Assembly: GCA_027485045.1 (NCBI GenBank)
Contig: JAIXRU010000284.1
Coordinates: forward strand, 1 to 44,884
DNA length: 44,884 bases
Source: Opitutaceae bacterium
GTDB lineage: Bacteria; Verrucomicrobiota; Verrucomicrobiia; Opitutales; Opitutaceae
Direction of reading: 5' to 3'
Position numbers and translations under genes: made by a program. Shown piece by piece: positions 18,337-27,567 of the stretch. The number at the start of each line of letters is the position of its first letter. Within the stretch, counting starts at the first letter, position 1. The notes under the pieces were generated by a model. That model was not told where the DNA came from, did no database searches, and worked only from the letters and a program-made list of their open reading frames with translations.

Positions 18337-18358
18337 GGCGGTCAGCGGAGTGACCGCC
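18337..18358. terminator. Hairpin ggcggtca-gcggag-tgaccgcc between convergent genes
   Basis: 8-bp perfect stem between the FKBP and YgjP-like stop codons; no clear U-tract. Confidence 0.4.
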
Positions 18359-18376
18359 CTGCCCGTTCAAAAGGAC

Positions 18377-19189
18377 TCACAACCCGAGCATGGCGCCGTT
18401 GCGCTTCAGCCACACCTCGGCTTCGCGCCAGGGCGGGCACACTTCCTCGACCCGCCGCCAGAAACGCGCCGAGTGATTCATTTCCTTCAGGTGCATCAGT
18501 TCGTGGTAAATCACGTAGTCGCGCACCGTATCCGGTGCCTGGATAAGACGCCAGTTTAGCGAGATCAGCCCCCCCGAGGTGCAGGAGCCCCAGCGCGTGC
18601 GCTGGTTGCGCACCATCACTTCCTTCACCTCCATGGCGGTCTCCGCCGCCAGCTCCCAAGTGCGCGCGGTGATCTCCACCTTGGCTTTGCGCAGGAAATG
18701 CGCCTCCAGCGTGGGCCGCAGGTCCCCGTCCAGTTTCGCCACCCGAAACACATCCGCCGCCAGACACACGCAGGGGCGTTCGCCCGCCACGGCCCGGCGC
18801 ATCTCCGTCATCTCGCCGCGCCAGAGCACTTGCGTGCCCAAGGCCCACACCTCCGCCGCCCTCGGCCGGGTGCGCTGCCGGGCCCGCGCGCGCTCCAGCC
18901 AATCGCGATGCTGTTCGACAAAGACCATCGCCTCCCGCTCGGTGCCGCGCGCCGGTATGGTCGCCACCGCCACCCCATCCTTGCGCAGCGTCAGGCGGTA
19001 ACGCTCGGCGCGCACACTGCGCTCAAACACCACATCCGGCTGGCGTGGCTGGTCCTCGGCCGCCCGCGCATAGCCCGGAGGCGGTGTCGCGGCGCGAGCC
19101 ACCACCGGCGCGGACGGAACATCCGGCGGGGTGAGGAAATCCAGAAATCCTTGGATCATGCCAGGCATCACAATGCAGTATGCCGCCAC
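18377..19189 (-). CDS. YgjP-like zinc metallopeptidase (DUF45)
   Basis: YHELMHLKEMNHSARFWRRVEEVCP (HEXXH-type) and RTRWGSCTSGGLISLNWRLI. Confidence 0.92.
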   Translation of the reverse strand: MAAYCIVMPGMIQGFLDFLTPPDVPSAPVVARAATPPPGYARAAEDQPRQPDVVFERSVRAERYRLTLRKDGVAVATIPARGTEREAMVFVEQHRDWLERARARQRTRPRAAEVWALGTQVLWRGEMTEMRRAVAGERPCVCLAADVFRVAKLDGDLRPTLEAHFLRKAKVEITARTWELAAETAMEVKEVMVRNQRTRWGSCTSGGLISLNWRLIQAPDTVRDYVIYHELMHLKEMNHSARFWRRVEEVCPPWREAEVWLKRNGAMLGL

Positions 19190-19248
19190 TGAACACGTCC
19201 GCGCCCGGCGCGCCAGCGGGATTTTTTACCCAGTAAGCGGCTGGCCGC

Positions 19249-19719
19249 TTACAATGCCACGATTTCCCAGCCCACCGCGCCCGCCGCCGTGACCGTCAGC
19301 CAGGCAAAGCTCCGCACTCCGGCCCGGGGAAAGCGGATGCACCCGGGATTGAGCCAGCGCACTCCGTCCGGCGTGGTCACATCGGCCGGCACGTGGGTGT
19401 GCCCGCTTAAAACAAACTCCGCTCCAGCGGGGGCGATATGCGGAGCGATATGCTCCAGATGAAAACGCCGTCCGCCGCGCTCCAGGCTTCGAGTAAAGGG
19501 CCAGGCGGGAAAATCGTCATTGTTTCCGGATACAACCAGCAGCGGTTTTCCCAAGGCCTCAAACTCAGCCAGTACCGCCGGCTCGCACACATCGCCCAGA
19601 TGCCAGAGCTCATCCGCCGCCGCCAGCCAGCCGGGCAACTCGGGCGGATAACCATCGTGCGTATCGGAAAAAACCGCGATCCGCCGCGCACGGGAAGCGA
19701 GGTCAACTGAAGCGTTCAT
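19249..19719 (-). CDS. YfcE/MJ0936-type metallophosphoesterase
   Basis: IAVFSDTHDGYP, LWHLGDVCEP, VVSGNNDDFP, FVLSGHTHVPAD motifs. Confidence 0.92.
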   Translation of the reverse strand: MNASVDLASRARRIAVFSDTHDGYPPELPGWLAAADELWHLGDVCEPAVLAEFEALGKPLLVVSGNNDDFPAWPFTRSLERGGRRFHLEHIAPHIAPAGAEFVLSGHTHVPADVTTPDGVRWLNPGCIRFPRAGVRSFAWLTVTAAGAVGWEIVAL

Positions 19720-19810
19720 CGCCACACTCAGGCACAAAATCGCCCGCCACGGAAGCCATGGCGGGCGATAAAATCAGCGGGAGAATCGGTTTTGACCCGG
19801 CCGGCTACGA

Positions 19811-20848
19811 TTACTCGAACTTCAAGACGAATTTGCCGTAGTAAGTCGTGTCCAGTTTCTCGACTCCGGGAGCGGGCACGCTGTTGAAGTCGTTATTCAC
19901 GCCGACCCTGAACTTCCATTTACCCGCCAGGGGGAACTCCAGATTGGAGTCATGGACGAGCCGGTAGTTGGCGAAATCGTCAAACGAGGGCACGAAGGTG
20001 ACGGTGTTGTTCAACACTGAAGTCTCGAAGCGGTAATGATGATCCAACCCAAGGTCGAGACCCGCGCTGCGCACGCTGGTCTGCACCGCTCCATAATCCT
20101 CAAAACGGTAGGACAAACCGACGCGACCCGTGAGCTTCTGCTTGGGCATGTTTTTGATTAAGTCGTAACCCAAACCGGCCGCCGCGACGTTGTAGAACTC
20201 GATGCCCTTGACGTTGTCATAACCGCCTTCATCGCGGGTATACCACGTGGTCTTGGTGGACAGGTAGCTGGCGTAGTCCACGCCCGCGAGAAACTTGTCT
20301 TCGGAACGCAGCCCATTCGTGCGCTGGTAAGCCGATGCGGTGTAAAATTTAAGCGCATCCTCGGGCCCCTCCAGCGTGGCCTTGGCCGCGCCCCCGAAAC
20401 CCAGCTTCTCGCTGTTGCCGGTCTTGCCCGCCAGATCGAAGGCTATCTCGAACGCCCACTTGCGCATCAAGCTCGCCACCGCCGGATCGGTCTGGCCGGG
20501 CCCCCAAGTGGTGGCGACCTTATCCACCGTGGTGGTGATCGTGCCGTCCTTGCCGTTGACCACGACTTTGCCGTCAGGAGTGGCCGAGACAGTGCCTTCC
20601 ATCGTGGTGCCTCCGCTCAGACGAATGAAAAGCGGCTGGGACGTCTCGAAATTCACCACCTCAGACTGCTTGATGCTCAAGGTGCCCGCGTAGTCGGTCA
20701 CCAGCGTAATCACCCCGGCATCGACCTTGGTCACCGTGCCGGTAAGGCGTGCCCCGTTCTTGGTCTCCACCACGTCGGCCATCGCCAGCGAGCCCATGGA
20801 GGCTGCGGTCACAAGCACACTAACGACTTTAAATAAGGATTTTAACAT
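19811..20848 (-). CDS. DUF481 outer-membrane beta-barrel protein
   Basis: Signal peptide MLKSLFKVVSVLVTAASMGSLAMA; WAFEIAFDLAGKTGNSEKLGFGGAAKATLEGPEDALKFYTASAYQRTNG typical of DUF481. Confidence 0.85.
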   Translation of the reverse strand: MLKSLFKVVSVLVTAASMGSLAMADVVETKNGARLTGTVTKVDAGVITLVTDYAGTLSIKQSEVVNFETSQPLFIRLSGGTTMEGTVSATPDGKVVVNGKDGTITTTVDKVATTWGPGQTDPAVASLMRKWAFEIAFDLAGKTGNSEKLGFGGAAKATLEGPEDALKFYTASAYQRTNGLRSEDKFLAGVDYASYLSTKTTWYTRDEGGYDNVKGIEFYNVAAAGLGYDLIKNMPKQKLTGRVGLSYRFEDYGAVQTSVRSAGLDLGLDHHYRFETSVLNNTVTFVPSFDDFANYRLVHDSNLEFPLAGKWKFRVGVNNDFNSVPAPGVEKLDTTYYGKFVLKFE

Positions 20849-20969
20849 AAGAGAGCGGCGAAACAAATACGGCGCATAGCCGTGTCAAACCTGCCCCGCT
20901 AAGTATTAACACCTGCCCCACCTTTTCACTTCGCCCGCACCGCACTCGCGCTCGACACCCCGCTGCCCC

Positions 20970-21905
20970 ATGCCTTCGCTGCCCCGCGTGTCCGCCTCCG
21001 CCCTCCATCGCTCCCCCCTCATCCTCGCCGACGGCTGGCGAGATTACCAACTGCTCGACTGCGGTTACGGCCTGAAACAGGAACGCTGGGGCCGGGTAAA
21101 CCTCGTCCGCCCCGACCCCCAGGTCATCTGGCCGAAGTCCGACGGCCCCGACTGGAAGGGCTGGGACGGCTTTTACCACCGCAGCCCCGAGGGCGGCGGC
21201 AAATGGGAATTTCGCAAGCAACCCCCCGAACACTGGACCATCGGCTACGAACGCCTCGGCCTCACCTTCCGCATCCAGCCGACCAGTTTTAAACACACCG
21301 GCCTCTTCCCTGAACAAGCGGTCAACTGGGAGTGGTCCTCCGCCTTGATAAAAAAAGCCCGCGCCGCCGGCCGCGAGGTCAACGTCCTCAACCTCTTCGG
21401 CTACACCGGCGCCGCCACCTGCGCCGCCGCCAAGGCCGGGGCCAGCGTCACCCACATCGACGCCTCCGAAGGCATGGTAAAATGGTGCAAGGACAACGCC
21501 GCCCTCTCCGGCCTGGCCGATGCCCCCATCCGCTTCATCGTGGACGACTGCCTCAAATTCGTCCGCCGCGAGCTCAAGCGCGGCAAACGCTACGACGCCA
21601 TCATCATGGACCCTCCCACCTACGGCCGCGGCGCCGGCGGCGAGATGTGGAAACTCGAAGACAGTCTCTGGGAACTCCTCCGCGAATGCCGCGAAGTGCT
21701 CACGCCCCAGCCCCTCTTCTTTTTGATCAACGCCTACACCGCCCGCCTCTCCCCCACTGTAGTGGCCAACCTCCTCCACGCCCTCCTCGGCGACCGCCCC
21801 GCCAGCCACATCACCGCCGGCGAAGTCGGCCTGCCCATCCAAGCCGACAGCGGCGCCAAGGTCCTCCCCTGCGGCATCTACGGCCGCTGGCAATCCGAAG
21901 CCTGA
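20970..21905 (+). CDS. RlmI/RlmK-like class I SAM-dependent rRNA methyltransferase
   Basis: VNVLNLFGYTGAATCAAAKAGASVTHIDASEGMVKWCKDNA and IIMDPPTYGRGAGGEMW. Confidence 0.88.
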   Translation: MPSLPRVSASALHRSPLILADGWRDYQLLDCGYGLKQERWGRVNLVRPDPQVIWPKSDGPDWKGWDGFYHRSPEGGGKWEFRKQPPEHWTIGYERLGLTFRIQPTSFKHTGLFPEQAVNWEWSSALIKKARAAGREVNVLNLFGYTGAATCAAAKAGASVTHIDASEGMVKWCKDNAALSGLADAPIRFIVDDCLKFVRRELKRGKRYDAIIMDPPTYGRGAGGEMWKLEDSLWELLRECREVLTPQPLFFLINAYTARLSPTVVANLLHALLGDRPASHITAGEVGLPIQADSGAKVLPCGIYGRWQSEA

Positions 21906-21926
21906 ACCGCGCCCCATCGCCCCATC

Positions 21927-23006
21927 ATGACACTCTTCCGCCAACCTGGCCGTATTCGCCTTTTCACCACAATCGCCCTCGCCGTGCCCGCCCTCGCCTG
22001 GGCCGCCCCCGCGCCGTCCTCCGTCACCCCCGAAGTCACCGACCCCCTCCGCCTCGGCTCCTTCTCGGTCTACTCCGAGAACGACAAATACTTCGCCGGC
22101 ACCGACCAGGCCTACACCAACGGCCTTAAACTCTCCTACCTCTCCGCCAACCTCGCCAGCTTCACCGACCCCAGCGTGCCCGCCCCCATCCGCGGCATCT
22201 CCCGCGCCCTCGGCCGCCTCGTCCCCGAAAAACACCCCTACAAACTAGGCTTCTCCTTCGGTCAAAACATCTACACCCCGGTGGATACCGCCACCACCGC
22301 CTACCAACCCGCCGACCGCCCCTACGCCGCCTGGCTCTACGGCAGCGTCGCCTTCCACGTCCACTACCCCGAGAGCCTGACCGGAAAAACCCCGCGCCTC
22401 GACGTCTTCGAACTCCAAGGCGGCGTGGTCGGCCCCTCCGCCCTCGGCGAAGATTTCCAAAACGGTTTCCACGACCTCATCAACGTCGCCCACGCCGAGG
22501 GCTGGGCCCACCAGATCAGCGACGAACCCGGCGCCAACCTCATCTACGAACGCAAATACCGCTACTCCACCTTCGCCGGCGAAAACCGCCTCGGGTGGGG
22601 CGCGGACCTCATCCCCCACCTCGGCCTGAGTCTAGGCAACATCTTCACCTACGCCAACGCCGGAGCCGAACTCCGCGCCGGTTGGAACCTGCCCGCCGAC
22701 TTCGGCAGCAATCTCATCCGCCCCTCCGGCGATTCCAACTCCCCCACCCGTCCGCGCTTCCACGTTTTCCTCTTCGGCGCCTTCGATGCCCGCGCCGTCG
22801 CCCGCGACATCACCCTCGACGGCAACACCTTCGAGTCCAGCCCCTCCATCGACAAAAAACCCTTCGTCGCCGACCTCTACGCCGGCCTCGGCATCGGCGG
22901 CTCCGCCTGGCAAATCCGCTACGCCCAGGCCTACCGCACCAAGGAATTCGAGGGTCAGGCCGAGCGCCAGGTCTTCGGCTCCATCAGCGTCAGCTTCTTC
23001 CGCTAA
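21927..23006 (+). CDS. LpxR-family lipid A 3-O-deacylase (DUF2219 outer-membrane protein)
   Basis: SVYSENDKYFAGTDQAYTNGLKLSYLSANL and C-terminal GLGIGGSAWQIRYAQAYRTKEFEGQAERQVFGSISVSFFR. Confidence 0.9.
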   Translation: MTLFRQPGRIRLFTTIALAVPALAWAAPAPSSVTPEVTDPLRLGSFSVYSENDKYFAGTDQAYTNGLKLSYLSANLASFTDPSVPAPIRGISRALGRLVPEKHPYKLGFSFGQNIYTPVDTATTAYQPADRPYAAWLYGSVAFHVHYPESLTGKTPRLDVFELQGGVVGPSALGEDFQNGFHDLINVAHAEGWAHQISDEPGANLIYERKYRYSTFAGENRLGWGADLIPHLGLSLGNIFTYANAGAELRAGWNLPADFGSNLIRPSGDSNSPTRPRFHVFLFGAFDARAVARDITLDGNTFESSPSIDKKPFVADLYAGLGIGGSAWQIRYAQAYRTKEFEGQAERQVFGSISVSFFR

Positions 23007-23074
23007 GCGCCGCGGAATGGGACGGTGCCCCGCTCCGATACGACGCTGCCCAAGACACGCCACCCGCCTTCGCC

Positions 23075-24169
23075 TCACCCGCCGCAGCACTTCTTGAACT
23101 TCTTCCCGCTGCCGCAGGGACAAGGATCGTTGCGCCCCACCTTCGGCGTCTCGCGCCGGACCGGCTGGGTGCCATAAAGCCCAAGCCCGGACCCCAATCG
23201 GGACGGTGCCTTCAGCCCCAACTCCACCTGCACGTCGTCCCAGTCGCCCACTATCGTTTCGTCCACCCGCTTCGCCAGGAAAGCCCGCTCGATCACCGCC
23301 GCCGACTCCACCGCCTCCAGGTCGATCAAATCGCAGATGATCGCAGCGTTGATCGTCTCATCCCGCACCGCCTGCTCGTCCAGTTGCGCGGTCAGGATCG
23401 CCACCATCTCCGTCCGCGTCTCCGGCCGGGCCAGTGCGATCTCCTTCAACCCGTCCACCGCCGCCCACCGCGAACCGTTTTTTCGCGATTCATCGCGCAA
23501 AACCGCGACCAAGGCGGGCGCCACCTCCGGTCCGATCCGCCCAAATGCTTTCGGCAGGATCAAGGACCCCGCTTCGTCGCCATCCTCTTTATCCAGCCTG
23601 TCCAGCAAACCCACGAGGACCGCCTCCGCCCCCGGCGGCTTCAGCTCGCCGATCAAAAACCACGCCCACGCCGGCGCCCACACCGCATCCGTGTTCCACG
23701 ATAAATCGAACTCCGGATCGGCCGCCAGACGCAACAGCTCCGCGCCGTCCTCCACCGTAAGACCGAGCTCGGCCACCGTCGGCGGCTTCGAGTTCTCATG
23801 ATAGCTCCCTCGCCGCAACACAGGGCGCAACCGCTCGCCATAGGGACTTGGCACGCGATCCACGCCTTCCACCGGATGCACCTCATGCCCGTTTTCGAGC
23901 AACAGCGAGCGCACCTCCCCCGCCTCCGCTTCGCTTCGGGCTAGCGCACTCAAGAATACCAATTCACACCCCGCCCGCTTGAGCCGCTCCGCCCCGTCGG
24001 CTTGCGTGGTCGCCTCGAAGTCCGCCTCCGTCAATTCCTCCGCCACCCGCGACGCCGCCTCGGGCCCGCCGCAGACCTGCAAATGCAGGCCGAACACGTC
24101 GTCCCACCCCAAGATAACACTGGCTTTCGCCTCTTTCGCCAAACCGCTCACAATGTCTTCGGTGCTCAT
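23075..24169 (-). CDS. HEAT/DUF1186-like protein with C-terminal SEC-C motif
   Basis: C-terminus [23 protein letters not shown] is a canonical SEC-C motif; start at ATG 24169 ([10 protein letters not shown]). Confidence 0.8.
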   Translation of the reverse strand: MSTEDIVSGLAKEAKASVILGWDDVFGLHLQVCGGPEAASRVAEELTEADFEATTQADGAERLKRAGCELVFLSALARSEAEAGEVRSLLLENGHEVHPVEGVDRVPSPYGERLRPVLRRGSYHENSKPPTVAELGLTVEDGAELLRLAADPEFDLSWNTDAVWAPAWAWFLIGELKPPGAEAVLVGLLDRLDKEDGDEAGSLILPKAFGRIGPEVAPALVAVLRDESRKNGSRWAAVDGLKEIALARPETRTEMVAILTAQLDEQAVRDETINAAIICDLIDLEAVESAAVIERAFLAKRVDETIVGDWDDVQVELGLKAPSRLGSGLGLYGTQPVRRETPKVGRNDPCPCGSGKKFKKCCGG

Positions 24170-24651
24170 TTCCGCAAACGCCAGCCCAAGCCCCACTTCG
24201 CGTCAACATCACGCCCTGAACCGACCCGTGACCGGGCAGTTCCATCAAACCCAGCCGCCTTGTTTTCTCCGCCTCGCTCCCGCCAAGATTGTAAATTCGC
24301 CCGGCACCTTTTCACCCGCGCCCTGCGCCCAGGTCATTTTCCATTCGCTCTTCGCCCTCCGGCCCGCGCCCCACGACGCCCCCTCCGCAACCCGACGCCG
24401 ACCCCGCCGCCGCCTTCGCCGCCACCGTCGGCGCCCGCCTCGCCGACCGCCTCGTCCGCTGCGACGAAGTCTGGCTCCCCGGCGCGCCCGCCGACTCCAA
24501 CGGCCCGGCCCCGCGCCCGACTCCCCCACGCTCCTCTGCGTCGTCAAAACCGACGCCATCCTGGCCCGCTCCGAAGAACCCTCCACACTCCCCTCCCCCA
24601 TCCTCCCCGCCGGTGCCCCCGCCCTCCTCCAAACCATCCTCACCCCATAAC

Positions 24652-24710
24652 TTTTCATTTAGACGGCTTTCTATTTTCATTTGGACGGTAGTTTATTTTC
24701 AAACAGACGG
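24652..24710. repeat. Three direct repeats, 22-bp period, consensus TTTTCATTTRGACGG
   Basis: ttttcatttagacgg (24652-24666), ttttcatttggacgg (24674-24688), ttttcaaacagacgg (24696-24710). Confidence 0.8.
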
Positions 24711-24903
24711 TAGCGCTTATAACCCTTAACTGCCCAACATACCCCCTGCCCCCAAAAGCCACACGGGCGCAGATCATCACTGTTCGCGCCGCCTCCTTCA
24801 CTCGCATCCCACGTGATGCTCAACCCACATTCGACACCGTCAAATTGATGCATTTCTCTATGCGCTCGCTCATAGGCAAAAGTTCATAAGACTACCGCCC
24901 GCC

Positions 24904-27567
24904 ATGTGCGCCTCGCCTACAAATTCATTCCCCAATGGAGCCCGCTGGTTGCGCGCGGATTTTCACCTGCACACGCCAGCTGATCGCTCTCATTTCGAGC
25001 AACCTGCAGTAGGATCGAACTGGCACGAGGCCTATATCGCCAGATTGATGGAGGAAAAGATCGGCCTGGGAGTTCTCACTAACCATAACCAATTCGACTT
25101 AGCCGAATACAAAACCCTGCGAAAGGCGTCCAACCAAGCGGGAATCACTCTCCTCCCCGGCGTCGAACTGAGCGTCCAAGGCGGTCGCACGGGCGTTCAC
25201 ATCTTGGTCGTTTTAGATCCCGAATCTTGGGTTTTCAACAAAGAGGCCGTGGACTTCCCCAATCGCTTTCTCGACGAAGCTTTTCAACATGAGCCCAATC
25301 GCAAGAGTGAAGACACCGCCTGCCGCTGGACCCTGCTGCAAGCCCTCGAGTCACTGAACGATCACCGCCAGCATGGTCGTGATTCCTTTGTCATCCTCGC
25401 CCATGTCGATGACGCCAAAGGCGCATTCAAAGAACTCGGTGCCGGCCTAGGCCAACACTTCAACGAACTCTTCCGACGCTCCGTGCTCGGTGCTCAAAAA
25501 GTGCGATCCCACAACAACTGGACAAATCTTAGCCAATGGCTCGGTGGCGACGCATGGCAACCTGCCCGAGTTGAAGGCTCCGACTGTAAATCCCTCGACC
25601 AAGTCGGCAAAGCCCACCTCGAAAACGAGCTGCCCATGCAGACGTGGCTCAAACTCGGAGCCACGACCTTCGCCGCCGTCCGCCTCGCCCTCTCGCCGGC
25701 AATCCGCAAACACCGCTTGGCGTCCACCCCGCCCCAGCCGGCGCATTCCCGTATCGCTGCTCTCTCTTGGCGAGGTGCCGGAGGTCTCTTGGACGGACAA
25801 TCCCTCCCGCTATCCTCAGATCTGAACACCCTCATCGGCATTCGCGGCAGCGGTAAATCAACCCTCCTCGAATGCCTTCGCTACGTCCTCGACCTCCCCG
25901 TTTCCGCCGAGGCTGATCCAGACGCCTACAAACCCGGCCTTGTTGAACGCGCCCTTTGCAGCGGCGGCAAAATCACCGCCGAGTTGCACACTCGCGATGG
26001 CATCACCTATAGGGTAGAGCGCACACTCCGCGAATCCCCCAAAGTGTTTCGCGATGGCGTTGCCATTCCCAATCTGCGCCCCGCCAGTCTGGTTCGCGCC
26101 CGCTATTTCGGACAAAAAGACTTGGCCGCCTTTGGTGAACGCCGCTTCGCGGATGAACTCATTAAACGCTTTCTCGGCTCCGTGCGTGACGATGCCGAAG
26201 ACACCCTCCGGGCCCAGATTGAACAACGCCTCGTCACCCTAGCCCAAGGCCGCGTGCGCCTCGCCAAGATCGACGAGGTCTTCGCCGAACTCGCCCACGT
26301 CGAAGAAGATCTCCGACGCTTTCAAGAACACGGCCTCGCGGAAAAGCTCCGCGAGCAAATCGCCCACGAAAAAGACCTCGACCACGCCGTCCACGCCGCC
26401 GCCCAGATCGCCGACACCTGCGCCGCCTTTCGCTCCGCGCGCGACGACCACGCCGACGCCCTCCGTGCCCTCGCCTCACATCAACCTGCCGGCGACGGTG
26501 CCCACTATGGCCCCCTTCGTCAGGCCATCGACCGGGCCATCGCAGGCCTCGCCAAGATAGACGCCGCCCTGCCTGAAATCGCCGCAGCGCTCACCGATGC
26601 CCAAAGTGCCTATCGATCGATGGATACCCTCCTCGAAGCCAAGAAAGAGAGCTTCGCCGAGGTTCGCCGAGGTCTGCACCTCCAAGGCGCGCTAAGCGCC
26701 GACACCTTCGTGCAGCTCACCCGCCGTCGCGACAGTCTCCTAGCGCAAAAACAGGAACTCGAAACCCTCCGCGCCCGCCAGATTACGTTCGAACTGGCCA
26801 TGCGGCAGGACTTGATTCGCCTTCAACAAATCTGGCACGAGCATCATCAAGCCCGTCTCTCGGACATCGCCCGCCTCAACGCCTCCGCTGTCGAACTTCG
26901 CATCGATCTCGCATTCAAAGCCGACCGAGACGCATTCACCGAAAAACTTCGAGCCCTCATCTCCGGAACGCTGCAACGCCCGACCTTGGAAAAAATCGCC
27001 CGCGCCTTCTCCGATGGCCCCGAACTGTATCTCGATCTTTTCCATGACGCGACTGCCGCCGCCACCGCCGGCCTCACCACGGAGCAAATCGTAAAGTTGC
27101 GTGAGTCCCTCGCGCCTCATTTAAAAGAACTCCTTGCTTGGCGCTGCCCCGACCGCATCGAGATCACCTACAAAGCCAAACCCCTTGCCGAACACTCCCT
27201 CGGTCAGCGAGCCACCGCGCTCATGCTGTTCCTGCTCACACAAGAAGACTTCGATCTCCTGATCGTCGATCAACCCGAAGACGACCTCGACAACCAGACC
27301 CTCTTCGAGGAAGTCGTCACCCGCCTCATCGATCTCAAAGGCCGCCGCCAGCTCGTGTTCGCCACCCACAGCCCCACCATTCCCGTGCTCGGTGACGCCG
27401 AACAAGTCGTGCGCTGCGCATTCAACCCCAGCCACATCGAGACCAAGACCGGCGGCATCGACGATCCCGTCACCCAGCAGGACATCATCCTTATCATGGA
27501 AGGTGGCAGCGACGCACTCGCTCGCCGACAGCAAATCTACGAATCATGGAAGCCCTCGAACTCATAG
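24904..27567 (+). CDS. TrlF-like protein: PHP phosphoesterase domain + SMC/ABC-type ATPase with coiled coil
   Basis: N-terminal ADFHLHTPADRSHF and GVLTNHNQFD...LLPGVELSV (PHP); Walker A GIRGSGKSTLLECLRY; C-terminal LLIVDQPEDDLDNQTLFEEVVTRLIDLKGRRQLVFATHSPTIPVLGDAEQV. Confidence 0.85.
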   Translation: MCASPTNSFPNGARWLRADFHLHTPADRSHFEQPAVGSNWHEAYIARLMEEKIGLGVLTNHNQFDLAEYKTLRKASNQAGITLLPGVELSVQGGRTGVHILVVLDPESWVFNKEAVDFPNRFLDEAFQHEPNRKSEDTACRWTLLQALESLNDHRQHGRDSFVILAHVDDAKGAFKELGAGLGQHFNELFRRSVLGAQKVRSHNNWTNLSQWLGGDAWQPARVEGSDCKSLDQVGKAHLENELPMQTWLKLGATTFAAVRLALSPAIRKHRLASTPPQPAHSRIAALSWRGAGGLLDGQSLPLSSDLNTLIGIRGSGKSTLLECLRYVLDLPVSAEADPDAYKPGLVERALCSGGKITAELHTRDGITYRVERTLRESPKVFRDGVAIPNLRPASLVRARYFGQKDLAAFGERRFADELIKRFLGSVRDDAEDTLRAQIEQRLVTLAQGRVRLAKIDEVFAELAHVEEDLRRFQEHGLAEKLREQIAHEKDLDHAVHAAAQIADTCAAFRSARDDHADALRALASHQPAGDGAHYGPLRQAIDRAIAGLAKIDAALPEIAAALTDAQSAYRSMDTLLEAKKESFAEVRRGLHLQGALSADTFVQLTRRRDSLLAQKQELETLRARQITFELAMRQDLIRLQQIWHEHHQARLSDIARLNASAVELRIDLAFKADRDAFTEKLRALISGTLQRPTLEKIARAFSDGPELYLDLFHDATAAATAGLTTEQIVKLRESLAPHLKELLAWRCPDRIEITYKAKPLAEHSLGQRATALMLFLLTQEDFDLLIVDQPEDDLDNQTLFEEVVTRLIDLKGRRQLVFATHSPTIPVLGDAEQVVRCAFNPSHIETKTGGIDDPVTQQDIILIMEGGSDALARRQQIYESWKPSNS

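Noticed and set aside
20829-22235. 468-aa minus-strand ORF opposite the rRNA methyltransferase/lpxR
   Set aside because: Gly/Ala/Val/Glu-rich shadow; the plus strand encodes recognisable enzymes.
24245-24680. Several Arg- or Pro-rich ORFs (both strands) between the SEC-C gene and the 22-bp repeats
   Set aside because: Low-complexity translations. A possible frameshifted relic (PDADPAAAFAATVGARLADRLVRCDEVWLPGAPADSNG / TLLCVVKTDAILARSEEPSTLPSP...) was noted but cannot be assigned to a family.
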